Counted from the stretch's first letter, positions 16,267 to 26,068 are shown. The stretch: DNA of 64,000 nucleotides from [Clostridium] symbiosum (GCA_021769625.1 JAETSN010000002.1:1-64000); one strand, 5' to 3'. Program-made: numbers and translations. Notes: generated from the sequence alone by a model not told the origin.

Positions 16267-17476
16267 ATGTATGGCAGCTTCTAAAAACAAGCACCGCAGC
16301 TTCAACAGCCAACAAGACAAACAGCCCATAAATCAGCGCCGGGAATGTCCAGACTAACCCCGCAGCCAGCAGCATGATCGCCGGAACGACATATTTTCGC
16401 GGGTGATGCCACAGGTCGCTCTCGATCTTCCAATCTCGGATGGGAAAAAACCATTCCAACAGTACAGATAGGACCGCGCTCTGCAGAGCGAAGAAAACAG
16501 CGGTCAGGATCATCAAGGCGGTGACGTTTTTGTTTTGCATCTGCCAACTGCAGAGGAAGATTGCATTTGCAGCCATATTACAGAAAAAGATAAACAGGCA
16601 GTATGGCATGCAGAACGCTTTCACCTGACCGGGCAAAAAGCGGACCGCCTGTTCCAGATCCGGATTGCTGGATAGCAAAATGCAGATGGGGGTATTCAGG
16701 GACAGGACCGCAAAGCCGACCGGAACAGCAGACAGGCTCTCCATGCTCCCCCAAAAGTGCGGCAATATGAGGGCTGCACACCACATGACGGCAGTATTTG
16801 CAAAATAGTTTTTATGGCAGTTCAGATATCTGAAAAGATACCGCCACACCGGAAAGTGCCTGTGCTGTTTTACCCTGTAACTTTTTTTGCCCTCTTGGAC
16901 ATAAAATATGTAGCCGTCCGTCATCCGTAAGCGTACGGCGGCAATTATGCTGTTGATGATGAAGAACGGTATGATCCATACGCTGTCTCTGGAAAACAAG
17001 ATCCCCGCAATAATGGCGCCCGTCCAAAGCATACCCGCCCACCGATATTGTTTCAGGGAATAGACGGCAGCGCTCATGAAAACTGCATTTATCACGCAGG
17101 CCGCACTTCCCAAAAACTCTGTGGGCGTCCAGAGGCTGACTGCAAGCAGGACCGCAAAGAGTGCGGCGGTCTTTGTGAAAACCGTGTAAGCTCCCAGAGC
17201 GGCAACATAGGAAAAAACAAAAGTCTTCTCATCAAACGGGAGCATGAACATATTTTTCATTTTGGCGGCATGGTCATCCGAACAGAGAGCCTGCCACATC
17301 ACGCCGGCGGTGAAGGTGCTTAACATGAGATATCGGATGAACGGTGCGATCTGCACCTTCCAACCGGTGATGTACAAGCCCCAGAACACGATCAGATAGA
17401 TGAAGATGCTTCGCTTCAGCCGTTCATATTTTGCCCCGAACAGGTTTTTGGCAAAAGCCTTACATGTCATTTTCAT
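16265..17476 (-). CDS. ABC transporter membrane subunit
   Basis: A 403-residue polytopic protein beginning MKMTCKAFAKNLFGAKYERL with about 10 hydrophobic segments and no recognisable catalytic domain. It overlaps the 3' end of the ATPase gene by 17 bases, with GGGAGG inside that gene as its ribosome site, so translation is coupled. The ORF-track start lies 23 codons further upstream inside the ATPase gene and is not supported. Together with the AgrC/AgrA-like pair next door, an export or self-protection role for a peptide is likely but unproved. Confidence 0.75.
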   Translation of the reverse strand: MKMTCKAFAKNLFGAKYERLKRSIFIYLIVFWGLYITGWKVQIAPFIRYLMLSTFTAGVMWQALCSDDHAAKMKNMFMLPFDEKTFVFSYVAALGAYTVFTKTAALFAVLLAVSLWTPTEFLGSAACVINAVFMSAAVYSLKQYRWAGMLWTGAIIAGILFSRDSVWIIPFFIINSIIAAVRLRMTDGYIFYVQEGKKSYRVKQHRHFPVWRYLFRYLNCHKNYFANTAVMWCAALILPHFWGSMESLSAVPVGFAVLSLNTPICILLSSNPDLEQAVRFLPGQVKAFCMPYCLFIFFCNMAANAIFLCSWQMQNKNVTALMILTAVFFALQSAVLSVLLEWFFPIRDWKIESDLWHHPRKYVVPAIMLLAAGLVWTFPALIYGLFVLLAVEAAVLVFRSCHT

Positions 17477-18167
17477 AGCGCAGAGCCTCCCGAATATCTG
17501 TGGCATTGATCTGCCCGTGCTCGAATATCTGCCTGATCTTTCCATTTTCCAGAACGAACACCCGGTCGGAAGTCAGCGTGATGCTCTCCAGAATGTGCGA
17601 CGAAAACAGGACCGTTCCGTGCTCTTTGTAACCGGCGATCTGCCGATACAGGTATTCCGTGCTCTGAAAATCCAATCCGTTGACCGGCTCATCGAGGAAG
17701 AGCAGTTCAGGCTTCAGCGCAAAAGCGGTGATCAGAAATGCTTTTTTCCGGCTGCCCGTCGATAAGTCTTTTAAGAGGATATCCGTGTTATCCTCGAAAT
17801 GAAACCCCTGAATCAATGCCGATAGATCGGGTATCTCTTTTTGGTAGGCGGAGAATACATAAGATAAATATTCCCGGAATGTAAAATAGGGGAAAGAATT
17901 ATCCTCTGCAAATACCGTGTAGCGGCACATCTTGAACGCCCGCTCCCTCGGGGTTACAGGTTTACCCATAAAGGAGATGCCGTCAGAGCGAAAAGTGGGG
18001 AGCATGCCGGACAGCACTTTCAAAAATGTTGTCTTTCCGGCTCCGTTCAGCCCGATCAGACCTGCCGCTTCCCGCTTGGCTAATTCCAGAGAAAGATCGG
18101 ACAGCGCCGTTTTCCCATCGTTGTACCATGCACTTAGATTTTTGACTGTGAGGAGCGCTGCGTCCAT
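17460..18167 (-). CDS. ABC transporter ATP-binding protein
   Basis: A 235-residue ATPase: Walker A GLIGLNGAGKTTFLKVLSG, signature LLKDLSTGSRKKAFLITAFAL (a degenerate LSTGSRKK instead of LSGGQ), Walker B LLFLDEPVNGLD, switch histidine in LFSSHILESI. The start at 18167 follows GGAGG and lies one base after the stop of the small membrane protein gene. Drug/peptide exporter subfamily (CcmA-like). It pairs with the membrane subunit that overlaps its 3' end. Confidence 0.88.
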   Translation of the reverse strand: MDAALLTVKNLSAWYNDGKTALSDLSLELAKREAAGLIGLNGAGKTTFLKVLSGMLPTFRSDGISFMGKPVTPRERAFKMCRYTVFAEDNSFPYFTFREYLSYVFSAYQKEIPDLSALIQGFHFEDNTDILLKDLSTGSRKKAFLITAFALKPELLFLDEPVNGLDFQSTEYLYRQIAGYKEHGTVLFSSHILESITLTSDRVFVLENGKIRQIFEHGQINATDIREALRYENDM

Positions 18168-18168
18168 T

Positions 18169-18345
18169 TTATCGGCCTCCCCTGTTGTCTTTGTCTTTTT
18201 TCCATGTTGTGTAAGCAGAATACCAGAATACGCCGCCCCAAATAATATAGAATACACTCATCTCAAAATGTCCGGACACGCCGCTTACGATGGCCGCCGC
18301 CAGCCAGATCAATCCTGCTATTCCACGAATATATACATGACGCAT
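18169..18345 (-). CDS. small membrane protein heading an ABC operon
   Basis: A 58-residue protein, MRHVYIRGIAGLIWLAAAIV then a second hydrophobic stretch and a charged tail (WKKDKDNRGGR). Two membrane segments are predicted. GGGAGGTGA lies just before the ATG; the ORF-track start is 15 codons earlier. The stop codon sits inside the ribosome-site region of the ATPase gene, so the three genes form one operon. Small proteins of this kind accompany many peptide-exporting ABC systems; function is unknown. Confidence 0.65.
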   Translation of the reverse strand: MRHVYIRGIAGLIWLAAAIVSGVSGHFEMSVFYIIWGGVFWYSAYTTWKKDKDNRGGR

Positions 18346-18474
18346 ATTGTCACCTCCCACAAGTGTTCTTTGTTTTGTTATCTGTATCATAACCGAAAAA
18401 AGATGCCTGTGCGGAAATGTCCGTGATCGGTAGGTTTTTGTCCGTGAAAAGGGAATGTCAGAGGGATATGTTTT

Positions 18475-19776
18475 CTATTGCATGTTGGGCACGCATTGAA
18501 AGGATAGCGCGGCAACCGCTTTGAACACGTTGTCTTCGTAGGAAACCTGTACGGTGCCGTCATACTTTTCGGCGGCGGCCTGTGCGCTTTTCAGTCCCCA
18601 GCCGTGGAGTCCATTATTTGATTTTGATGTCATGAATACGCCATCTTTGGAGACGGGGGGAGTGGTGAAGCTGTTCTCCACTTTTATGATCAGCATCTGG
18701 TTGATGCGGCGTACTGTGAGATGGACAAAACGCTCCTCTTTTTTGGGCACCTGTTCCGCTGCCTCCAGCGCATTATCCAGGAGGTTTCCCAATACGGCAC
18801 ATAGATCGGCGCTTCGCAGGTTTGTATGGCGCGGAAATTCCACCTGCGCCTGATACGGTATGCCGCGTTCTTTTGCCGCTGCGGCTTTGCTGTTGATGAT
18901 ATAGTCCACTGTCTCATCGCCCGTCCATACGGTTTTTGTCATCTCCTGCACCGGTGCATTCAGATCATCCAGATACTGCATGGCTTCCTCCAATTTTGCA
19001 CGGGAAAGGAGTTGCCGCAGCAGTCCGATATGGTTATGAAGGTCATGGAATAATTTTGCGTTGATCGAATAGGCATTGTTCAGGGCAGTGTAATCGCGCT
19101 CCAGCAGTTCCGCCTGTTCTGTTTTTAATCTGGCGAGTTCTTTCTCCGTCTCATATTGCCGGTTCATATTAAATATCAGAACGGACATCATCAGGACGAC
19201 CGCCAGGATCGTCCACATATCCAGAGCATCGTCCGCGATGGGAAGTACTGTCTGTTGTGATAGAGTGACCACTGCGATAAAAGCGGCGATAACGATGGCG
19301 GAAGCGGAGCGGAACGCTTCTTTTCCCGTGATATCCGGCTTTTTCCCGATATACAGTGCGCCGGCGATGAGCAGCACATGGAACAGCCATACAGAAACCT
19401 GTCCATAGACTGTGCCGTGATCAGGAAATGTGGATAGCTGAAATATCACGCCCAGACATGCCGCAGCGAGGAATTGATACAGAGAGACTGCAATCCCATA
19501 GAAAATGCTCACAAAAAGGCTCATTCTGGCGTCCGCATTTTGAAAATAACGGGCGCAGACAGCGATCCAGACTATTTCTGATGCCGTGCGGCTAAAATAG
19601 GATGATTCTGTTACAGACAGTACCGCGGAGATCACGACAATGCCGGCGGCAGCGATCATTACACTATGTTTGCCCGGCTTTTTGGCGGCAAGCAGCCGGC
19701 AGATAAGAAACATGCCTATGATCGCTCTCACACTCCCGGCTGCGATATCTGAAATGAAAATAAGCCAGTCTGTCAT
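18475..19776 (-). CDS. AgrC-like GHKL sensor histidine kinase
   Basis: A 433-residue kinase with about six to seven membrane segments in the first 210 residues, a helical linker, the H box in LFHDLHNHIGLLRQLL and the GHKL ATPase domain (NLLDNALEAAEQV, HGWGLKSAQAAAEKYDG). This is the HPK10/AgrC class, which usually senses autoinducing or antimicrobial peptides. Its ATG overlaps the regulator stop as ATGA. The ORF-track N-terminus (46 extra residues) reads through the regulator gene and is discarded. No AgrD/AgrB-like genes are adjacent. Confidence 0.85.
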   Translation of the reverse strand: MTDWLIFISDIAAGSVRAIIGMFLICRLLAAKKPGKHSVMIAAAGIVVISAVLSVTESSYFSRTASEIVWIAVCARYFQNADARMSLFVSIFYGIAVSLYQFLAAACLGVIFQLSTFPDHGTVYGQVSVWLFHVLLIAGALYIGKKPDITGKEAFRSASAIVIAAFIAVVTLSQQTVLPIADDALDMWTILAVVLMMSVLIFNMNRQYETEKELARLKTEQAELLERDYTALNNAYSINAKLFHDLHNHIGLLRQLLSRAKLEEAMQYLDDLNAPVQEMTKTVWTGDETVDYIINSKAAAAKERGIPYQAQVEFPRHTNLRSADLCAVLGNLLDNALEAAEQVPKKEERFVHLTVRRINQMLIIKVENSFTTPPVSKDGVFMTSKSNNGLHGWGLKSAQAAAEKYDGTVQVSYEDNVFKAVAALSFQCVPNMQ

Positions 19777-20492
19777 ATATGCGTTCCCCAATAATGATTG
19801 ATCTGCTCTTTGACCTCCTGCAGATGAGAGCGGCTTATGGGGAGGGTTTCTCCGTTTTTCAGCACCGCCATGCCGTCCCTGATCTGCAGGATATGTATCA
19901 TATTTACGATACATCCCCGGTCGGTAAAGATAAACTCCTCCGCCCCTAACTCCGTATAGATCTGCTGTAAACTTTTCCGCACTTTCGATACGCCGCCGGC
20001 AGCGGTGATGCTTGCATTCTTCCCGTCCCGCTCAATATGGTAGATTTCCCGATAAGGGATTTTCTCAAGGCGGCTGTTTGTCTGGATCGTATAGGTTTTC
20101 CCGGCCTCCAGCTCGATCAGTTTTACTGCATCCCGTATGGCGGCGGGAAGCCGTCTGTCCAGCTCGTTTTTCGGCACATACCGAAAAATGGACAGCTCAA
20201 AAGCGTCTATGGCATATTCGATATGGGAAGTAATAAAAATGATCTTCACATCCGGCAGACAGGGCTTGATCTTTTCCGCGATCTCCATGCCTGAGCATCC
20301 GGGCATTTCTATGTCCAGCAGGATCAGGTCGAAGAAAAATTTGTCTTCAACAATGTCGCAAAGCAGGTTATCGCTGGTTGTATAGGTTTCTATTTTTCCG
20401 ATACTGCCGCAGTCCTTCAGACAATGTTCCGTCATGTTCTTATGGCTTTCCACGGCTGTCCTGTCATCGTCACAGATCGCTATGTGCAGCAT
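19773..20492 (-). CDS. LytTR-family response regulator (AgrA-like)
   Basis: A 239-residue regulator: receiver domain with IAICDDDRTAVESH, phosphoacceptor in LILLDIEMPGCSGMEIA, FITSHIEYAIDAF, and C-terminal LytTR DNA-binding domain (KIPYREIYHIERDGKNASI, FIFTDRGCIVNMIHILQI, LPISRSHLQEVKEQI). Partner of the GHKL kinase immediately downstream. Probable target is the neighbouring ABC operon; no direct repeat matching an AgrA site was identified. Confidence 0.9.
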   Translation of the reverse strand: MLHIAICDDDRTAVESHKNMTEHCLKDCGSIGKIETYTTSDNLLCDIVEDKFFFDLILLDIEMPGCSGMEIAEKIKPCLPDVKIIFITSHIEYAIDAFELSIFRYVPKNELDRRLPAAIRDAVKLIELEAGKTYTIQTNSRLEKIPYREIYHIERDGKNASITAAGGVSKVRKSLQQIYTELGAEEFIFTDRGCIVNMIHILQIRDGMAVLKNGETLPISRSHLQEVKEQINHYWGTHI

Positions 20493-20525
20493 AGTTTCAC
20501 CTCGCTTGCAGAGGAGTTTGTTTTG

Positions 20526-21536
20526 TTACAGCAGTTTTATCCCGTGTTCTTCCATCAGCTTCACGGTCTCATCCGGCCAGATGGAACTCTGGACTTCCCC
20601 GATGTGGGCTTTGCGCAGGAAAAACATGCAGATGCGGGACTGTCCGATGCCGCCGCCTATAGTATAAGGAAGCTCTTTTTCCAGAATGGCCTTCTGGAAG
20701 GGCAGTTCGGCGCGCTCCTCACATCCTGCTTTGGCGAGCTGCTGTTTTAAGGAGTCCTCATCCACACGGATTCCCATGGAGGAGAGCTCCAACGCGATAT
20801 CCAGCACCGGATAATAGACGATGATATCCGCATTCAGCGCCCAGTCGTCGTAGTCCGGCGCCCTGCCGTCGTGACGCTCGCCGGATAAGAGCTTATCGCC
20901 GATCTGCATCAGGCAGACCGCGCCCTTTTCTTTTGTGATATAATACTCCCGCTGTTTCGGCGTGGCATCCGGATACATATCCTCCAGTTCCTGCGTCGTC
21001 AGAAAGAAAATCTCTTTGGGAAGGATTTCCGTTATGTAATCATACTGGATCGCCATATATTTTTCCGTTTTGCAGAGCACCCGGTACACGTCCCGCACCA
21101 CAGTCTTCAGAGTATCTAAGGTGCGCTCGTCTTTGGCGATGATGCGCTCCCAGTCCCATTGATCCACAAAGATGGAATGGATATTGTCGGTGTCCTCATC
21201 CCGGCGGATAGCGTTCATATCAGTGTACAGCCCTTCTCCATAGTGAAAACCATATTTTTTCAGCGCAAACCGTTTCCATTTGGCAAGAGACTGCACAACT
21301 TCCGCTTTTCGTTCGTTCTGTTCTTTTACCGTGAAACCGACAGGGCGCTCTATCCCGTTCAGATTGTCGTTCAGGCCGGATTCCGGTGTGACAAACAGCG
21401 GGGCGGATACCCTCTGCAGATGCAGCCGTTCCGTCAAAAGATTCTGAAAACAGTCCTTCACCAGCTTGATCGCAACCTGCGTGTCATGGAGGTTTAAGGC
21501 GGATTGATAGTTTTCAGGTATGATAGTGTTGCTCAT
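20526..21536 (-). CDS. asnA: aspartate--ammonia ligase
   Basis: A 336-residue ammonia-dependent asparagine synthetase, converting aspartate, ammonia and ATP to asparagine. It opens MSNTIIPENYQSALNLHDTQ and carries the class-II-aaRS-like core: RVSAPLFVTPESGLNDNLNG, RPVGFTV, HSIFVDQWDWE, and GGGIGQSRICMFFL with the motif 3 arginine. Length matches E. coli AsnA. Start 21536 is preferred over 21554 because AAAGGAC lies between them as ribosome site. It stands alone on the minus strand, with a palindromic repeat element in its 5' region. Confidence 0.95.
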   Translation of the reverse strand: MSNTIIPENYQSALNLHDTQVAIKLVKDCFQNLLTERLHLQRVSAPLFVTPESGLNDNLNGIERPVGFTVKEQNERKAEVVQSLAKWKRFALKKYGFHYGEGLYTDMNAIRRDEDTDNIHSIFVDQWDWERIIAKDERTLDTLKTVVRDVYRVLCKTEKYMAIQYDYITEILPKEIFFLTTQELEDMYPDATPKQREYYITKEKGAVCLMQIGDKLLSGERHDGRAPDYDDWALNADIIVYYPVLDIALELSSMGIRVDEDSLKQQLAKAGCEERAELPFQKAILEKELPYTIGGGIGQSRICMFFLRKAHIGEVQSSIWPDETVKLMEEHGIKLL

Positions 21537-21670
21537 TGTTTTTTGTCCTTTCATTATTATATAAGGAATTGTTCCAGTAATTATTAAACTCCTTTTTTTC
21601 TATATATGCAAGTAAAAATGTGTTATACTGGTAAAAATCGTGGCAGTGCAGAGGATGATATCATTTAGTT

Positions 21671-21867
21671 GAACTCAACGGACGCCGGAAGGAAAATAAA
21701 ATCCTCCGTCGCCACGCTCTCGCCGGCTCTGTTTTTCAAGAGCCTGTGAAACAACGTAACGGTCACTAAACTCATGTGAAATTTTCGTGGAAAATTCCCC
21801 ATTCGTTAAGTGCCGGCGTTTTTCAAAGGGCTCCTTGAGTATTTTATGTTCTTACCTGCTGACTGAG
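21671..21867 (+). repeat. palindromic element family 1, copy A
   Basis: Full-length copy in plus orientation between the divergent genes asnA and the helicase. It starts near AACGGACGCC, has ATCCTCCGTCGCCACGCT, the core with TTCGTTAAGTGCCGGCGTTTTTC, AAAGGGCTCCTTGAG, and ends CTGACTGAGG. Its outer arms (AATAAAAT.../...ATTTTATG) pair imperfectly, so it appears to be a decaying copy. Most of the 390-base gap is this element. Confidence 0.75.
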
Positions 21868-21926
21868 GCATTAACTGATATTGGTTCAGACAACTGTCTG
21901 AACAGCGGAACGAAATGAGGAAATTC

Positions 21927-24872
21927 ATGGAGATTATTATATCTGTCCGCAGTCTTGTGGAATTTATTTTGCGCAGTGGAGATATTGACAATAGAAAAGC
22001 GGCGGCTCCTGATACGGCGATGCAGGAGGGAGGCAGGATTCACCGTATGCTCCAGCGGCGTATGGGGGCTGATTATCATGCGGAGGTTACGTTGAAGTAT
22101 AGTTATCATACGCCAAAATATGATATTCTGGTGGAGGGCAGGGCGGACGGTATTATCGACGGGCAGCTCGCAAGGCGTATTATAAAGGAAGTGCCGGTCT
22201 GTTTTGAGGAGGAAGGAAAGCGCGAAGAGGCTGGACGAAGAGATAAGATTTGGGGAATAGCGGAAGGAGCAGGAAGAGTAGAAGGGGAGACAGCGGAAGG
22301 AGATATTGAAGCTGTAATGAAAGCGAAAACAGCAGAAGGAGATATCGAAGCTGTAATGGAAGCGGAGACTGTCAGCGGAAATGATGTGACAGAAGGGACA
22401 GAAGCGGAAATACCGCAGAACCAGTATCCTGACAGAATAGGTGACACGGTTGTCATAGATGAGATCAAAGGTACTTACGCGGATGTCAGCAGGATGAAAG
22501 CGCCTGTCATGGTGCATTTGGCGCAGGCGAAGTGCTATGCTTACATTTATGCGAAGCAGAATAACCTGCCTTATATCAGGGTACGGATGACTTACTGCAA
22601 TATAGAGACGGAGGAACTGCAGTATTTTTTCCGGGATTATCGGTTTCGGGATCTGGAGAGGTGGTTTGAGGGATTGATGCAATCCTATCGGAAATGGGCG
22701 GATTATGAGGTGGAGTGGATAGAAAAACGGCAGCAGTCCATCCGGCAGGCAGATTTTCCGTTCCCCTACAGGGAGGGACAGAAAGAGCTGATCACCTATG
22801 TCTATCAGACGCTTTATCATAAAAAGAAGCTGTTTATCGAGGCGCCCACAGGCGTGGGAAAAACATTGTCCACGGTGTTTCCGTCGGTGAAGGCGATAGG
22901 GGAAGAGATGGCGGAAAAGCTGTTTTATCTGACGGCAAAGACCATCACCCGCACAGTGGCGGAGGAAGCCTTTTCCATGATGCGTGAGAGAGGGCTGTTA
23001 TTTAAGACGGTGATACTGACCGCCCGGGACAAGATCTGCTTTTTGGAGGAAGCAGACTGTAATCCGGTGGCATGCCCCTATGCGAAGGGGCATTTTGACA
23101 GGATCAACGATGCGGTTTATGATATGTTGACTCATGAAGTCAGTTTTACGAGAGAGCTGATAGAAGCCTACGCGCAGAAACATCAGGTCTGTCCGTTTGA
23201 GATGTGTCTGGATATGAGCTTGTTTGCGGACGGCGTGATCTGTGACTACAATTATGTGTTTGATCCCCATGTTTATCTGAGAAGGTTTTTTGCGGAGGGC
23301 GCAAGGCGGGAGTACATTTTTCTGGTGGACGAGGCACATAATCTGGTGGACAGAGGCCGGGAGATGTACAGTGCGGAACTGAAAAAGGAAGATTTTCTGG
23401 AACTGAAAAAGGTGGTCAAACTGTATGATAAGAAAATGGGCTCTCTTTTGGAGCGGTGCAGCAGGCAGCTTCTGAATTATAAAAAGGAGTGTGAAACCTA
23501 TAAAGTTCTGGAAAGTATCAATCCTTTTATCCTGGCGGTGAATAAACTGGCGGCACAGATGGAACGGTTTCTGGAGGACCATGATGACAGTCCCGTCAGG
23601 AAGGCGGTGCTGGAGTTTTACTTTGAAATTTCGCACTTTTTACTGATTTATGACAAATTAGATGACAAATATGTCATTTATGATGAGATGCAAAATGACG
23701 GGAGTTTTCTGCTGAAACTGTTCTGTGTTGACCCGTCCGGTAATCTGCAGGAGTGCATGATGCGGGCCAGGAGCAGCATCCTGTTTTCCGCGACATTTCT
23801 CCCGATCCAGTATTATAAGAGCCTGCTGGGCGGCGAAAAAGATGACTATGAAGTATATGCGGCGTCCGTTTTTTCGCCGAAGAAGCGGGGGCTTTTTATC
23901 GGTTCCGATATCACGAGCAAGTATACGAGGCGGGGACCCGGAGAGTATTTCAGGGCGGCTTCCTATATTAAAGAGATCACGGCTCAGAAAAAGGGGAATT
24001 ATCTGATTTTCTTTCCATCTCATGCCTTTTTGAGACAGGTGTATGAAGTGTATCTGGAAGCTTTCTATGAGGAGGAAAGCGAAATCTGTATTTTGCAGGA
24101 AGAGCGTATGGGGGAGAAAGCGCGGGAAGATTTTTTGGGGAAATTTTCGCGGGTAAGGAATCAGGCGGAAGCGGGTGATCCGATGAATGTGAAGAGCCTG
24201 CCGGGGGTGGATGGTCCGGTGGATGTAAGGAGCGTATCGTATACAGGTGATCCGGTGGTTGTAAGAAGTGTGTCGTATACAGATGATCCGGTGAATGTGA
24301 GGGGCGTGCAGTATGTGGGTGATCCGATGAATGCGGGAGGCTTGCCGGGTGTGGGATATCTGGTGGGCGAAGCAGGCCTGTCGGATGCGGAAGATCCGGC
24401 GAATACAGAGAATCTACAGAGTGCGATTCCCCTGGTGAATAAGATCGGCGCAATGAAAACGGAGGAAGATAAATCCGCAGACAACCGTTCCCTGTTGGGA
24501 TTTTGCGTCCTCGGCGGCATTTTCAGCGAAGGGATCGACTTAAAGCAGGACAGGCTCATCGGCGCGGTCATCGTGGGAACCGGCCTGCCGCAGGTCTGCA
24601 ATGAGCGGGAGATCATCCGCCAGTATTTCGATAAGCAGTCAGAAAACGGCTTTGACTATGCGTACCAGTATCCGGGGATGAATAAGGTGCTGCAGGCGGC
24701 GGGAAGGGTGATCCGCACAGTGGATGATATCGGCATTGTGGCGCTTCTGGATGAACGCTTCCTGCAGCGCTCTTACCAGCGGATGTTCCCGAGAGAGTGG
24801 AAGGACTATCAGGTGACTACCTGCAGCCATGCAGCTTTTCATGTCGGTGAATTTTGGAAGCGATGGGAGTGA
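21927..24872 (+). CDS. PD-(D/E)XK nuclease-helicase of the Rad3/DinG superfamily
   Basis: A 981-residue protein. The N-terminus carries a RecB-like nuclease core (VEGRADGIIDG, VIDEIKGTY, LAQAKCYAYIYAKQ). The helicase has Walker A FIEAPTGVGKTLST (about residue 306), a cysteine cluster between about 371 and 440 (C in DKICFLEEADCNPVACPY and VCPFEMC), which likely binds a 4Fe-4S cluster, and DEAH near 468. The C-terminal motifs SEGIDLKQDRLIGAVIVGTGLP and QAAGRVIRTVDD complete it. DNA repair or structure resolution is likely. Two low-complexity insertions interrupt the domains: a duplicated 39-base unit near 22289-22368 and a 36-base unit array near 24172-24420. Start 21927 follows GAGGAAA. Confidence 0.88.
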   Translation: MEIIISVRSLVEFILRSGDIDNRKAAAPDTAMQEGGRIHRMLQRRMGADYHAEVTLKYSYHTPKYDILVEGRADGIIDGQLARRIIKEVPVCFEEEGKREEAGRRDKIWGIAEGAGRVEGETAEGDIEAVMKAKTAEGDIEAVMEAETVSGNDVTEGTEAEIPQNQYPDRIGDTVVIDEIKGTYADVSRMKAPVMVHLAQAKCYAYIYAKQNNLPYIRVRMTYCNIETEELQYFFRDYRFRDLERWFEGLMQSYRKWADYEVEWIEKRQQSIRQADFPFPYREGQKELITYVYQTLYHKKKLFIEAPTGVGKTLSTVFPSVKAIGEEMAEKLFYLTAKTITRTVAEEAFSMMRERGLLFKTVILTARDKICFLEEADCNPVACPYAKGHFDRINDAVYDMLTHEVSFTRELIEAYAQKHQVCPFEMCLDMSLFADGVICDYNYVFDPHVYLRRFFAEGARREYIFLVDEAHNLVDRGREMYSAELKKEDFLELKKVVKLYDKKMGSLLERCSRQLLNYKKECETYKVLESINPFILAVNKLAAQMERFLEDHDDSPVRKAVLEFYFEISHFLLIYDKLDDKYVIYDEMQNDGSFLLKLFCVDPSGNLQECMMRARSSILFSATFLPIQYYKSLLGGEKDDYEVYAASVFSPKKRGLFIGSDITSKYTRRGPGEYFRAASYIKEITAQKKGNYLIFFPSHAFLRQVYEVYLEAFYEEESEICILQEERMGEKAREDFLGKFSRVRNQAEAGDPMNVKSLPGVDGPVDVRSVSYTGDPVVVRSVSYTDDPVNVRGVQYVGDPMNAGGLPGVGYLVGEAGLSDAEDPANTENLQSAIPLVNKIGAMKTEEDKSADNRSLLGFCVLGGIFSEGIDLKQDRLIGAVIVGTGLPQVCNEREIIRQYFDKQSENGFDYAYQYPGMNKVLQAAGRVIRTVDDIGIVALLDERFLQRSYQRMFPREWKDYQVTTCSHAAFHVGEFWKRWE
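24172..24420 (+). repeat. in-frame 36-base tandem repeat inside the helicase gene
   Basis: Degenerate units of 12 codons based on GDPVVVRSVSYT recur about five to six times, flanked by related GDPMN..GLPGV units. The array lies between helicase motifs in RecA-like domain 2 and keeps frame. Confidence 0.75.
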
Positions 24873-24911
24873 AATAATTCTGTTTAGATTTTTTGGAAAG
24901 GATGAAAAATA

Positions 24912-25205
24912 ATGAGTGAATTTAGAGAATTTTTAAATGATCAGTTGAAAGATGCCGAATTAAAAAAGGAATGGGATGATATTCAGCCGGAAATGGATGT
25001 GATTCGTGCTATGGTTGAGGCAAGGATATCACAAAATCTTACACAGAAAGAATTGGCAGATAGAACAGGAATTAATCAGGCGGATATTAGTAAATTAGAG
25101 AATGGAACAAGGAACCCATCCCTTAAACTGCTAAAACGTCTTGCAGATGGGATGGGAATGACGTTAAAATTGGAATTTGTTCCTAAAAGCCCTGCCAAAT
25201 TTTAA
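24912..25205 (+). CDS. XRE-family helix-turn-helix protein, HigA-like antitoxin
   Basis: A 97-residue protein with an N-terminal helical part and a canonical HTH_3 domain ([40 protein letters not shown]). C-terminal MGMTLKLEF is typical of HigA-type antitoxins. AAAGGATG precedes the ATG. The RelE/HigB toxin gene that usually comes first is absent, and only 39 bases separate it from the helicase, so it may be an orphan antitoxin or a repressor of its own. Its stop overlaps the stop of convergent nfo by three bases. Confidence 0.8.
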   Translation: MSEFREFLNDQLKDAELKKEWDDIQPEMDVIRAMVEARISQNLTQKELADRTGINQADISKLENGTRNPSLKLLKRLADGMGMTLKLEFVPKSPAKF

Positions 25206-26068
25206 AGCATATCCTGCCGCAGCCGCGCGATCTCCTCTTTATAGGGAGGCACTTTCTTATCCGGATTTTCCGCCAGGGGAATGTAGGGCGTCTCCAGTAT
25301 TTTCGGGACATCCGCGAGGGCGGGGTGGTGGGCAACGTAGGACAGTGCCTCAAAACCGATGCAGCCGTCCCCTAAGTTGGCGTGTCTGTCTTTGCGGGCG
25401 CCCCGAGGATTTTTACTGTCATTGAGGTGGACGGCGGCAATCTGGGATATGCCCAGCAATTTGTCAAAAGCGGTCAAGATACCATCAAAATCATGCGTCA
25501 CATCATAACCTGCATCATGCATATGGCAGGTATCTATGCAGACCTTCAGTTTTTCGGAGTGCACGGTCTTTTCATAGACCTCGGCAAGCTCCTCAAAACG
25601 GCTTCCGATCTCTGAGCCTTTTCCCGCCATAGTTTCCAAGGCAATGGATACGGGAGTATCGGCGGTCAGGATCTTATTCAACCCTTCCGTGATCTTTCGG
25701 ATACCGGCTTCGGTGCCTTCCCCCACATGGGAACCTGGGTGCAGGACCAGAATACGGCTGCCCATTCCGGCGCTCCTTGCGATTTCCTTTTCCAGAAATT
25801 CCACAGCCAGTTCAAAGGTGGATGGATTGACGGAGTTGGCGAGGTTGATGATATAGGGCGCATGTACGATAAACTGTCCTATACCGTTTCCTTCCATCAG
25901 CGCCTTCGCCTCCGGGATCTTCAATTCGGAAAGCTCTTTTCTTCTGGTGTTCTGCGGGGCGCCGGTGTAAACCATAAAAGTATTGGCGTTATAAGAAAGG
26001 GCTTCTTTCACAGATCCCAAAAACATTTCCTTACCGCTCATTCCCACATGGGAGCCTATTAATAACAT
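25202..26068 (-). CDS. nfo: endonuclease IV (AP endonuclease)
   Basis: A 288-residue TIM-barrel enzyme that cleaves 5' to abasic sites in base excision repair. Zinc-ligand motifs are visible: [78 protein letters not shown] and KILETPYI. Length and spacing match the family. It is a lone gene on the minus strand, convergent with the XRE gene. Confidence 0.96.
   Translation of the reverse strand: MLLIGSHVGMSGKEMFLGSVKEALSYNANTFMVYTGAPQNTRRKELSELKIPEAKALMEGNGIGQFIVHAPYIINLANSVNPSTFELAVEFLEKEIARSAGMGSRILVLHPGSHVGEGTEAGIRKITEGLNKILTADTPVSIALETMAGKGSEIGSRFEELAEVYEKTVHSEKLKVCIDTCHMHDAGYDVTHDFDGILTAFDKLLGISQIAAVHLNDSKNPRGARKDRHANLGDGCIGFEALSYVAHHPALADVPKILETPYIPLAENPDKKVPPYKEEIARLRQDML

Noticed and set aside
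24161-24616. 151-codon minus-strand ORF over the helicase repeat
   Set aside because: Proline/serine/histidine-rich shadow created by the tandem repeat; the plus frame continues conserved helicase motifs on both sides.
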